Shown: positions 49,006 through 57,774 of the stretch, in pieces
Position numbering within the stretch: position 1 is the first letter of the stretch
How the letters are laid out: the number at the start of each line of letters is the position of its first letter
Assembly (NCBI GenBank): GCA_934446675.1
Contig: CAKSEL010000004.1
Location: forward strand, 95,688-159,687
DNA from: an uncultured Eubacteriales bacterium
GTDB taxonomy: Bacteria > Bacillota > Clostridia > Oscillospirales > CAG-382
Length of the DNA stretch: 64,000 nt
Direction of reading: 5' to 3'
Notes under the pieces: generated by a model
Told to the model about the DNA's origin: nothing
The model's input: the letters and a program-made list of their open reading frames with translations, nothing else
The model's database searches: none
Made by a program: the position numbers and the translations under genes

Positions 49006-49597
49006 TGTCATGCAAGGCTTCGAGCTGCTTGTTTTCGACGATAAGATTATTTTGTTGATTCAACATTGGAGTTAGTAACGCTATAATCTTATTTTGCTTT
49101 GTAATTGGGGGCAGTATAAATTCATATTTCAGCAAATAGTTAATCTTCATATTTGGACGCACAGACGTTTCACTTTCTATACGAGCAATATAATTTGAAA
49201 AATCTTCCGTCTGAAATTGTCTGAATAAGTACAAAGGCAGGACATTTGATGTGTTCACAGTTAAGCGTATCAAACCATTATTATATACTGCTGGTAAATC
49301 TTCAGGAATAATTGTATTAAGACCAAGAGATGCTGTTCTTGTTACCACTATATCATCTTTGTGCAGTTGATAGCGTTTGAAAACATCGTCTGTAACTTTG
49401 GTGAATCCCCAATCGTGGAAACTACGATTATTCGTCATATCACCAACTCGAATACATCTTATTCCTGTATCGTAATCTACAATGGGAGCCTTTTGAATAG
49501 CGTCTGCCCCAGTATTAGCAGATAAAACAACATTCTCAACAGTAGCCAAATCATCAAATTCATTCGACAAAAGATATTCGTTGAATAATGCTTGCAT
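48950..49597 (-). CDS. Silent hsdS cassette (TRD2 module, inverted)
   Basis: On the minus strand a 215-residue open frame holds one target recognition domain and the C-terminal conserved repeat ending LLPKLMSGELDVSDIDL. It is the mate of the half-gene at 48405. The first Met is not a real start: the frame is open further upstream through NNNLEQQ in repeat d (to about 49620), so the cassette expects to be joined to a TRD1 module. No promoter or ribosome binding site is seen. It is expressed only after recombination at the inverted repeats. Confidence 0.85.
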   Translation of the reverse strand: MQALFNEYLLSNEFDDLATVENVVLSANTGADAIQKAPIVDYDTGIRCIRVGDMTNNRSFHDWGFTKVTDDVFKRYQLHKDDIVVTRTASLGLNTIIPEDLPAVYNNGLIRLTVNTSNVLPLYLFRQFQTEDFSNYIARIESETSVRPNMKINYLLKYEFILPPITKQNKIIALLTPMLNQQNNLIVENKQLEALHDTLLPKLMSGELDVSDIDL

Positions 49598-49602
49598 TTG
49601 CT

Positions 49603-49620
49603 GCTCTAAATTATTGTTTA
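49603..49620 (-). repeat. Inverted repeat d (partner of repeat a)
   Basis: GCTCTAAATTATTGTTTA; its reverse complement matches repeat a including the flanking AGAGCAGCAA, so recombination a x d would swap the two TRD2 modules in frame. Confidence 0.85.
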
Positions 49621-49641
49621 AAACAGAGGGAGTGAATTATT

Positions 49642-50913
49642 TTGGCATATAAAGAAATAGATACAGAAAATTTAATACAAGTTGATTCTGTAAGTTCTTA
49701 TATAAGCGAAATTAAAAAGATGAGAACTTCTGCAGACGGAATATCTACAGGATTGTATTTTCGAGGACAGGAAACAGAATTTTGGGATATAGAACCAAGC
49801 ATATTTCGCAATGATATGCTTAGCATAGAGCATCAATTAATGCAAATACCATTGCAAAAAATACCGGTAGAATTTAGAGAATTCAAGACAATGTTTGATA
49901 TAATGACAAAGTATCAGCATTATGGAATGTGTACACGGCTGTTGGATTTAACAACAAATCCATTGGTTGCTCTATATTTTGCTTGCAAACTTCACGGTGA
50001 AGAGGAATATGATACAGAAGATGGCAAAGTTCTCAAAGAGCCTTATGGTGTGATTTATTATACGGACAAGTACTATCCGTCTCAATCCACGGATAGAGAA
50101 GTTCAGATTATATCCGCTTTGGCAAGTTATGATTTGACAAAAGAGAACACTTTATCGGCTATTCTCGATAAATTAAAATACGATCAAATTATAGACAACG
50201 ACTTGAAAGCGCGTTGGTCAAGCGAGGAATATGTAAAAGAATTTATAAATATAATCCAAAATAATTATATGGTAATGCCAACATATACAAACGAAAGGCT
50301 ACGGAAACAAAGTGGCGTTTTTCTGCTCGCAAGCCAATTTTCCTTTGATATAGATGCAGATATTCAAAAATCGGTCATCTCGAAATCTAAAGGAAAACTA
50401 AAAGATGAATTTAGTGCATTGCATTTTTACATAGATGGAGAAAATAAAGAGGAGATTCTTAAAGAGCTTGACTTATACAACATTAATGAAGCAACGCTAT
50501 TTCCGGAATTAGAACATCAACTAAATTATATAAAGTATTCGAACAGTGAATATGTAAAAACTGTAGGCGATTTTACAAAATATGAAGAAAATCACCTATC
50601 AGACAATAAAGAAGTATATGCTAATGAGGAAGAACTTAACAGTTATATTATTAAACACATTCAAGACATATTAAACAGCGCAGTTGATGATAGTGATATT
50701 AATGACATAACCAAAATTTTGGAAAGCAATTTTTCTGTAGATTGGTACAAGCGAGAGGTAATAATCAGCAAAATGCGAAGATCTATTGCAGGGTATTATT
50801 TTTCCAAAACAAATGATAAAAATATGTCTAAGGAAAAATCCATAAAAATTATAGAATTATTGAATGATGCTGTAAATCAATTTACTTTATCAAATAGAGA
50901 AAGCGGTGAATAA
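49642..50913 (+). CDS. FRG-domain protein inside the restriction locus
   Basis: A 423-residue protein with an N-terminal FRG domain. It shows YFRGQETEFWDIEPSIFRND (about residues 32-51), HYGMCTRLLDLTTNPLVALYFAC (about residues 93-115) and YGVIYYTDKYYPS, the pattern of FRG proteins often found in defence islands. The C-terminal half is helical without a recognised domain. The start is TTG 49642 behind GAGGGAG. It is placed between the hsdS shufflon and hsdR, overlapping neither, with hsdR starting one base after its stop. This suggests coexpression and possibly a back-up defence effector; the mechanism is unknown. Confidence 0.82.
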   Translation: MAYKEIDTENLIQVDSVSSYISEIKKMRTSADGISTGLYFRGQETEFWDIEPSIFRNDMLSIEHQLMQIPLQKIPVEFREFKTMFDIMTKYQHYGMCTRLLDLTTNPLVALYFACKLHGEEEYDTEDGKVLKEPYGVIYYTDKYYPSQSTDREVQIISALASYDLTKENTLSAILDKLKYDQIIDNDLKARWSSEEYVKEFINIIQNNYMVMPTYTNERLRKQSGVFLLASQFSFDIDADIQKSVISKSKGKLKDEFSALHFYIDGENKEEILKELDLYNINEATLFPELEHQLNYIKYSNSEYVKTVGDFTKYEENHLSDNKEVYANEEELNSYIIKHIQDILNSAVDDSDINDITKILESNFSVDWYKREVIISKMRRSIAGYYFSKTNDKNMSKEKSIKIIELLNDAVNQFTLSNRESGE

Positions 50914-50914
50914 A

Positions 50915-53900
50915 ATGACTGCAAATTACACTGAAGCTGACTACGAAAATTCAGTAATAGAGCTATTTCAAAATGATTTGGGGTATGAATACATATACGG
51001 GCCGGAAATAGAAAGGAATGTTCACAGTCCGTTATATGAGGAGATTCTGCTGGACTCTTTGTATCGTTTGAATAGCGGTCTGCCCGATGATGCAATTCAA
51101 GACGCCCTGTTCAAGCTCAAGAACTTTGAAAACGGTGAGCTTATGCAAAAAAATGCGGTGTTCACAGACTATCTGCAAAACGGTATTGAGGTTAAGTATT
51201 TTGAAGACGGCGAGGAGCGTTCCTCTACCGTCTATCTTGTTGACTACAAAAATCCCGACAACAATTCCTTTATCATTGCCAATCAGTGGACTTTTATTGA
51301 AAACAGTAACAAACGCCCTGATGTAATTCTCTTTTTAAATGGTTTACCTGTTGTTTTGATGGAGCTGAAATCTCCGTCACGTGAAGAAACGGATGCATCC
51401 GAAGCGTACAGACAGCTCCGCAACTATATGCAGGAAATCCCGTCGATGTTTATCTATAATGTTATCTGTGTTATGAGTGACCAATTAACCTCAAAATCCG
51501 GAACAATCACATCCGGCGAGGATCGCTTTATGGAGTGGAAAACAAAAGACGGTGACTATGAAAATACGCAGTACGCACAGTTTGACACTTTCTTTGAAGG
51601 AATGTTTCAAAAAGAACGGCTGCTTGATATAATAAAAAACTTTATTTGTTTTTCAAATGAGGGCATTAAATCTTTCAAAATTCTTGCGGCATATCATCAA
51701 TATTTTGCGGTTAGAAAAGCGATTGAATCTACAAAGCACGCTACCGTTACTGACGGAAAAGGCGGTGTATTTTGGCATACGCAAGGCAGCGGAAAGTCGC
51801 TTTCTATGGTGTTTTATGCTCATTTGCTGCAAGATGCATTAGACAGTCCGACAATTGTTGTCATTACAGACAGAAACGACCTTGACGATCAACTTTACGG
51901 GCAGTTTGCCAAGTGCAAGGATTTTTTAAGACAAGAGCCAATGCATGCAGAAAGCCGTGAGCATCTAAAATCACTTCTCGCCGGCAGACAGGCAAACGGC
52001 ATTATATTTACCACAATGCAAAAATTTGAGGAGTCTTACGAGGCATTATCAGAGCGCCGCAACATTATAGTTATGGCTGATGAGGCACACAGAGGACAAT
52101 ACGGACTTACTGAAAAGATGGACGAAAAGACGGGTAAGTTAAAAATCGGCACGGCTCGCATTATCCGCAACTCACTGCCGAACGCTACATACATCGGATT
52201 TACAGGAACACCGATTTCGTCAAAAGACCGCAGTACTCGTGAGGTGTTCGGCGATTACATCGATATATACGATATGACGCAGGCGGTTGAAGACGGCGCA
52301 ACTCGCCCGGTTTACTATGAAAGCCGTGTAATAAAGCTTAATCTTGATGAGGCAACATTAAGATTGATTGACGCAGAATATGACATTATGGCAGAAAATG
52401 CAGATGCGGAAGTTATAGAAAAAAGCAAGCGCGAACTCGGGCAAATGGAAGCAGTGCTCGGCAATGAAAACACAATCAATTCCCTTGTGGGCGATATTCT
52501 TGATCATTATGAAAACAACAGAGAAAATTTGCTTACCGGAAAAGCTATGATTGTTGCATATTCCCGTGACATTGCCATGAAAATATATAAACGTATTTTA
52601 GAGCTTCGCCCTGCGTGGACAGAGAAAGTTGCGGTTGTTATGACCGAAAGCAACAAAGACCCCGAAGAATGGCGCAAAATTATCGGAAATAAACATCATA
52701 AAGAAGAACTTGCGAAAAAATTCAAAGATAATGCAAGCCCTCTTAAAATCGCCATTGTTGTTGATATGTGGCTTACCGGCTTTGATGTGCCGTCACTTGC
52801 GACAATGTATGTCTACAAGCCAATGTCCGGGCACAATCTTATGCAGGCGATTGCTCGCGTAAACCGCGTATTTCAAGATAAGGAAGGCGGACTTGTTGTT
52901 GACTATGTCGGAATTGCCTCAGCACTGAAACAAGCAATGAATGACTATACCTCCCGTGATAAAAAGAATTACGGCGATACGGATGTGGCGAAGGTTGCAT
53001 ATCCGAAGTTTTTGGAGAAGTTATCTGTTTGCCGCGATAAATTTCACGGATTTGATTATTCAAAGTTTCAGACCGGAACAGATCTTGAACGTTCAAAGAC
53101 GATCAGCGGCGCCGTAAACTTCATAGTGGCGCGAGAAAAGACCAACGACAAAGACGCCTTCGCAAAAGAGGCCCTTATGCTTCATCAGGCGTTGTCACTT
53201 TGCTCGTCAATGGTTTGCGAAAGCGATCGTATAGAAGCCGCCTTCTTCGATGCTGTGCGTGTACTTGTCTTAAGACTTGCAAACACAGGCGTTGATAAGA
53301 AAATTTCACTGCCGGAAATGAATGCACGAATCAATGAGCTTTTAAAACAGAGTATTAAAAGTGATGGTGTAATCAATCTTTTCTCGGATGTAAAAGAGGA
53401 GTTTTCTCTGTTTGATCCGAAGTTTCTTGAAGAAGTTGCGAATATGAAAGAAAAAAATCTTGCTGTTGAACTTTTAAAGAAACTTATTGCGGAGCAAGTG
53501 TCGGTATATCGCAGAACTAATGTTGTTAAATCCGAAAAATTCAGCGAGATTATGCAGCGTTCGCTTAATGCATATTTAAACGGTATGCTCACGAATGAAG
53601 AAATTATAGAAGAAATGCTGAACCTTGCAAAACAGATTGCTGCAGCACATCAAGAGGGCGACAAGCTCGGTCTTACCGCCGATGAACTTGCGTTTTACGA
53701 TGCGCTCACAAAACCACAGGAAATAAAAGACTTTTATGAAAATGACGAACTTATCGCAATCACGAAAGAATTGGCTGATACACTTCGTAAAAACAGAACT
53801 GTTGATTGGCAGAAAAAAGAATCTGCAAGAGCAAAGATGCGAATGCTGATTAAAAAGCTTTTGAAAAAGCATAAATATCCGCCGGAGGGTATGGACGATG

Positions 53901-53959
53901 CAGTGCAAACCGTGATGACACAGTGCGAACTTTGGACGGATAATGTTATGAAGGTATAA
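50915..53959 (+). CDS. hsdR: Type I restriction subunit HsdR
   Basis: A 1014-residue motor/nuclease subunit. The N-terminal nuclease domain has PDVILFLNGLPVVLMELKSP (Asp, then E-x-K). The SF2 translocase has Walker A FWHTQGSGKSLSMV, DEAHRGQYG (motif II), TGTPISSKDRSTREVFGDYID (motif III) and late motifs MIVAYSRDIAMKIY and VDMWLTGFDVPSLATMYVYKPMSGHNLMQAIARVNR. It is of the EcoR124-like class. The start ATG 50915 lies one base after the FRG stop; an in-frame GTG at 50906 is possible. It completes the restriction system with hsdM and hsdS. Confidence 0.97.
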   Translation: MTANYTEADYENSVIELFQNDLGYEYIYGPEIERNVHSPLYEEILLDSLYRLNSGLPDDAIQDALFKLKNFENGELMQKNAVFTDYLQNGIEVKYFEDGEERSSTVYLVDYKNPDNNSFIIANQWTFIENSNKRPDVILFLNGLPVVLMELKSPSREETDASEAYRQLRNYMQEIPSMFIYNVICVMSDQLTSKSGTITSGEDRFMEWKTKDGDYENTQYAQFDTFFEGMFQKERLLDIIKNFICFSNEGIKSFKILAAYHQYFAVRKAIESTKHATVTDGKGGVFWHTQGSGKSLSMVFYAHLLQDALDSPTIVVITDRNDLDDQLYGQFAKCKDFLRQEPMHAESREHLKSLLAGRQANGIIFTTMQKFEESYEALSERRNIIVMADEAHRGQYGLTEKMDEKTGKLKIGTARIIRNSLPNATYIGFTGTPISSKDRSTREVFGDYIDIYDMTQAVEDGATRPVYYESRVIKLNLDEATLRLIDAEYDIMAENADAEVIEKSKRELGQMEAVLGNENTINSLVGDILDHYENNRENLLTGKAMIVAYSRDIAMKIYKRILELRPAWTEKVAVVMTESNKDPEEWRKIIGNKHHKEELAKKFKDNASPLKIAIVVDMWLTGFDVPSLATMYVYKPMSGHNLMQAIARVNRVFQDKEGGLVVDYVGIASALKQAMNDYTSRDKKNYGDTDVAKVAYPKFLEKLSVCRDKFHGFDYSKFQTGTDLERSKTISGAVNFIVAREKTNDKDAFAKEALMLHQALSLCSSMVCESDRIEAAFFDAVRVLVLRLANTGVDKKISLPEMNARINELLKQSIKSDGVINLFSDVKEEFSLFDPKFLEEVANMKEKNLAVELLKKLIAEQVSVYRRTNVVKSEKFSEIMQRSLNAYLNGMLTNEEIIEEMLNLAKQIAAAHQEGDKLGLTADELAFYDALTKPQEIKDFYENDELIAITKELADTLRKNRTVDWQKKESARAKMRMLIKKLLKKHKYPPEGMDDAVQTVMTQCELWTDNVMKV

Positions 53960-53992
53960 AACAAATTCAAACAAGAAAGCGAGGAGAGCTTT

Positions 53993-54343
53993 ATGCTGAA
54001 ATTTATTTGCTACCCAAAATGCACAACTTGTCAAAAGGCAAAAAAATGGCTTGATGACAACAATATTGAATATGAACTTCGTGACATAAAAGAGGACAAC
54101 CCCACCTTTGAAGAATTGAGCGAATGGTACAAAATGAGCGGTCTGCCGCTGAAGAAATTCTTTAACACATCGGGGCTTTTGTATAAATCAATGGGACTGA
54201 AGGACAAGTTATCTGCTATGTCGGAAGAAGAACAGTTAAAGCTGCTCGCAGCAGACGGAATGTTAGTCAAACGTCCGCTTTTAATCGGCGAGGATTTTGT
54301 CTTAGTAGGATTTAAAGAAAAAGAATGGAGTGAAAAATTATGA
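53993..54343 (+). CDS. ArsC/Spx-family protein
   Basis: A 116-residue thioredoxin-fold protein of the ArsC/Spx/YffB family. The motif CYPKCTTCQKAKKWLDDN (residues 6-23) has a CTTC pair. LLAADGMLVKRPLLIGEDFVLVGF is the usual C-terminal segment with the conserved Arg-Pro. It lacks the catalytic surroundings of true arsenate reductases, so a regulatory or thiol role is possible. GAGGAGAGC precedes the ATG, and it overlaps the flavin reductase gene by 4 bp. Confidence 0.9.
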   Translation: MLKFICYPKCTTCQKAKKWLDDNNIEYELRDIKEDNPTFEELSEWYKMSGLPLKKFFNTSGLLYKSMGLKDKLSAMSEEEQLKLLAADGMLVKRPLLIGEDFVLVGFKEKEWSEKL

Positions 54344-54903
54344 GAAAGAATTTTGGAGCGAAAGCGTATCTTTACCCAATGCCAGTGCTGATTATCGGCT
54401 CGTATGACGAAAACGGAAAACCTGATGCAATGAACGCTGCATGGGGCGGCATCAGCGAAGAAACGGAAATTTCAATTTGCATAAGCGCAGAACACAAGAC
54501 AACGAAAAACATTATTGCAAGAGGTGCGTTTACGGTGAGCGTTGGTGATGCGGAAAATGTTGCTGCGTGCGACTATGTAGGCATTGTTTCCGGTAACAAA
54601 GAGCCGGACAAAATTGAAAAAGCAAGCTGGCACGCCGCAAAAAGTGAATTTGTGGACGCCCCGCTTTTTGATGAGCTACCTATGGCGCTTGAATGTAAAC
54701 TTATCAGCTATGACGAAGAAACTTGCAGACTCGTCGGCAAAATTGTAAATGTCTGTGCAGATGAAAAAATCCTCAATAAGGACGGCAAAATTGATTTGAA
54801 TAAATTCTCCCCTATCACCTACGACTCTGTGCATCATACTTATCGAAAAATTGGTGATGTGGTCGGCAAGGCATTTAGTGTTGGGACTAAACTATATGTT
54901 TAA
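54340..54903 (+). CDS. Flavin reductase-like FMN-binding protein
   Basis: A 187-residue split-barrel flavoprotein of the flavin reductase/DIM6 family. Segments MPVLIIGSYDENGKPDAMNAAWGG and AFTVSVGDAENVAACDYVGIVSGNKEPDKIEKASWH are typical. It likely binds FMN and reduces or stores flavin. Start ATGA overlaps the ArsC-like stop. This pair interrupts the otherwise defence-related gene run and may be cargo picked up with the island. Confidence 0.9.
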   Translation: MRKNFGAKAYLYPMPVLIIGSYDENGKPDAMNAAWGGISEETEISICISAEHKTTKNIIARGAFTVSVGDAENVAACDYVGIVSGNKEPDKIEKASWHAAKSEFVDAPLFDELPMALECKLISYDEETCRLVGKIVNVCADEKILNKDGKIDLNKFSPITYDSVHHTYRKIGDVVGKAFSVGTKLYV

Positions 54904-54915
54904 GGAGTATATATT

Positions 54916-57759
54916 ATGAATAAATATAATAGAGGATCAGAATGGGGTCGATGGGATTTGCATATACACACCGCATCTTCATATGATTACAAATATAAAA
55001 GTGAAGATGCCGATCAATTGTTATGTGATGCTTTGAAAAAAAGTGGCGTTGTTGCTGTAGCAATAACTGATCATTTTACAATTGATGATGAAAGAATAGC
55101 AAAATTGAAAAAACTTGCTCCGGAGGTAACCTTCTTTCCAGGTGTAGAATTGAGAACGGATAAAGGATCGAATAACCTACATTTGATAATAATATTTCCT
55201 GAAACGATAAATGTAAAAACCCTATCAGAGGACTTTGATGCAATAATGTTTAGAGAAAAAGCCAAATCTCGTGAATCAAATGATACGATTTATTGGTTGT
55301 TTGAAGATATAGTCGATTTTTCAGAAAAGCATAATGGAGTTATTTCAATTCACGCAGGCGGAAAAACCAATGGAATAGACAAAGAAATTAGTAATGCTTT
55401 GCCTGTGAATGAAGCAATTAAAGCTGATATTGCTGAGAATGTTGATTTTTTTGAAATAGGAAAAACAAGAGATATTGAAGTATATAATGAAAAAGTTTTT
55501 AAAGATATTGACGAAAAGCCTTTAATATTATGTTCTGATAATCACGATCCAAGAGACTATTCTTCGAAGGAATCACTATGGATAAAATCCAATCCGACTT
55601 TTGACGGATTATTACAATGTATATATCAACCCAAGGAAAGAGTTTACATTGGAACTATACCGCCAGCTTTAGATAGGGCAAATAAAAATGCTAAATCCAA
55701 CATATCGAAAATATCTATACATCAAATAGCAAATCCAAAAAACACTTTATTTAAGTGGTTTGATACCGAATTGGAATTAAATACCGGTTTGATTGCAATT
55801 ATAGGAAACAAAGGTAGTGGCAAAAGTGCGTTATCGGATATTATTGGACATATGTGTAAATGCTCAACAATGAATAACGCTTCATTCTTGAATCAAACAA
55901 GATTTAGAAAACCGCCCAAGAATTATGCAAACGACTATACATCCACTATTTGTTGGAAAGATGGTCATACGGAAACATTATCGTTAGCAACAGACGAATA
56001 TGATTCTGTTATTGAAAATGCTCAATATTTGCCCCAAAAATATATTGAGGAAGTTTGCAATGACATTGAAAATACCTTTCAAAATGAAATTGATAAAGTA
56101 ATATTTTCTTATGTTGATAAAACCGAACGTGGCAACTCAAAAAATTTGCAAGAGCTGGTTTCAGCAAAATCAAAAACTTTAGTTATAGCAATTCAGAAAA
56201 TCAAGGATGAAATAGATGCTGTAAATAAAAGAATAATACAGTTGGAAAACAAAAAGACTACTTCTTATAAAACATTAATATCTGATAGTTTAAAGAAAAT
56301 GGAGGAGTATTTAGAAAGACATATAAAAAATAAACCTATAGAAGTAAAAAAACCTGAAGGTAGTAATAAAGATACGGAATATCAGAAAAATTTATTAGAA
56401 ATAAATAACAATATAGAAAAGACAGAAAAAGATATTGCAATATTGCGCGACCAACTTACAGAGGCTAACTCGTCAATTGATGAATATAAACAACTCATTG
56501 CAAGAATCGAATTATTAGAGCGTGATGTTGTTGAGGTGAATGAAATAATAGATACATTTATTTTGTCGCATCCAATAGAAGGATTAGCTCATATATCTAT
56601 AGTTTCACCAAAAGAAAAATTATGCGAAGGATTAAACATATTAAATAGCACCAAAACAGAACTCTTTGAAAATTTGCGAGGTAAAGATGGTAGTGAAGGG
56701 TTAGAAGCGCAACTTGAAAAATTTATGAAGAAAAAAGAAGAGTTGATATCTACAGCGGATACTGAGGAAAAACAATATCAAAAATATCTTACAGATTTAT
56801 CTGAATGGGATAAGGAAAGGTTAAAAATAATTGGTACGTCCGAAACAGAAGAATCGCTTGAATACTATAAGGCTGAGTTAAAGTTTATCAACGAAGAGTT
56901 AGACGATATTTATACTGAACAAAAAGCTATTCGTGAGAAAAAGACAAAGGAGATTTTTGAACTCAAAAAGTCATTGGTTGATATTTATGGTCAAATATAT
57001 TCTCCCGTTGAAATTGAGATTAAAAAGCTTTTGGGAGACCTTGATGAAAGTATAGAATTTGCAGCAGAGCTACAACTCGCTAACAATGATTTAGGAGATA
57101 ACCTTTTGAGTTTTATAAATCAAAAGTATGCCGGTATTTTTAAAGGACGAACAGAATCTTTAAATAAAATGAATCAATTGATTAAAAAAACTGAATTTGG
57201 AAAATTTGAAAGTGTAAATGCATTTATACACGATGTTATGCAAGTGGTAGATGAAAGTATTGAAGACTCTTCGAAAAAAATTACTAATAAAAATGAATTT
57301 TATAATCTGCTGTTTGACCTCGAATATATTGATGTGTCTTTCAAATTGCAGATGGGAGAAAGAAATTTAGATGAATTATCGCCAGGCGAAAGAGGTATTG
57401 TTCTCTTGGTTTTCTATTTAGCATTAAGCCAAAACAATGCACCAATAATTATAGATCAACCAGAAGATAACTTGGATAACCAGTCAGTTTTCAGCAAGCT
57501 GGTTCCTTGTATATGTGAAGCTAAGAATAAACGTCAAGTTATAATAGTAACCCATAACCCCAATATAGCAATTGCATGCGATGCAGAGCAAATCATATAT
57601 TGTAATATGGATAAAACCACACACCAAATTACATATACTTCCGGAGCGATAGAAGATGAGAATATACGAAAAAGTGTAGTGGATGTATTAGAAGGAACAT
57701 TGCCAGCTTTCGCGTTGAGAAGGGACAAATATTTTATAAGTGATGGGCGATTGATGTAA
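54916..57759 (+). CDS. TrlF-like PHP-domain and SMC/AAA-type ATPase protein
   Basis: A 947-residue fusion. Residues 1-280 form a PHP metal-dependent hydrolase (WDLHIHTASSYD with two His, then AITDHFTIDD, FPGVELRTDKGSNNLHLI, VISIHAGGKTNGIDKEI and CSDNHDPRDY, all metal-binding stretches). Then a split ABC/SMC-type ATPase begins with Walker A GNKGSGKSALSDIIGH (about residue 295). A long coiled coil follows (about residues 400-700), then the signature LSPGERGIVLLVFYLAL and Walker B IIIDQPEDNLDNQ. This matches TrlF-type proteins found beside type I restriction loci. Defence or DNA/RNA cleavage upon sensing damage or phage is plausible but inferred. Confidence 0.85.
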   Translation: MNKYNRGSEWGRWDLHIHTASSYDYKYKSEDADQLLCDALKKSGVVAVAITDHFTIDDERIAKLKKLAPEVTFFPGVELRTDKGSNNLHLIIIFPETINVKTLSEDFDAIMFREKAKSRESNDTIYWLFEDIVDFSEKHNGVISIHAGGKTNGIDKEISNALPVNEAIKADIAENVDFFEIGKTRDIEVYNEKVFKDIDEKPLILCSDNHDPRDYSSKESLWIKSNPTFDGLLQCIYQPKERVYIGTIPPALDRANKNAKSNISKISIHQIANPKNTLFKWFDTELELNTGLIAIIGNKGSGKSALSDIIGHMCKCSTMNNASFLNQTRFRKPPKNYANDYTSTICWKDGHTETLSLATDEYDSVIENAQYLPQKYIEEVCNDIENTFQNEIDKVIFSYVDKTERGNSKNLQELVSAKSKTLVIAIQKIKDEIDAVNKRIIQLENKKTTSYKTLISDSLKKMEEYLERHIKNKPIEVKKPEGSNKDTEYQKNLLEINNNIEKTEKDIAILRDQLTEANSSIDEYKQLIARIELLERDVVEVNEIIDTFILSHPIEGLAHISIVSPKEKLCEGLNILNSTKTELFENLRGKDGSEGLEAQLEKFMKKKEELISTADTEEKQYQKYLTDLSEWDKERLKIIGTSETEESLEYYKAELKFINEELDDIYTEQKAIREKKTKEIFELKKSLVDIYGQIYSPVEIEIKKLLGDLDESIEFAAELQLANNDLGDNLLSFINQKYAGIFKGRTESLNKMNQLIKKTEFGKFESVNAFIHDVMQVVDESIEDSSKKITNKNEFYNLLFDLEYIDVSFKLQMGERNLDELSPGERGIVLLVFYLALSQNNAPIIIDQPEDNLDNQSVFSKLVPCICEAKNKRQVIIVTHNPNIAIACDAEQIIYCNMDKTTHQITYTSGAIEDENIRKSVVDVLEGTLPAFALRRDKYFISDGRLM

Positions 57760-57774
57760 TAAGGAGTTGAAAAT

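Noticed and set aside
48405..49597. The two hsdS half-genes taken as simple pseudogenes
   Set aside because: Their ends coincide with intact inverted repeats and the recombinase is present, so they are better explained as switchable modules.
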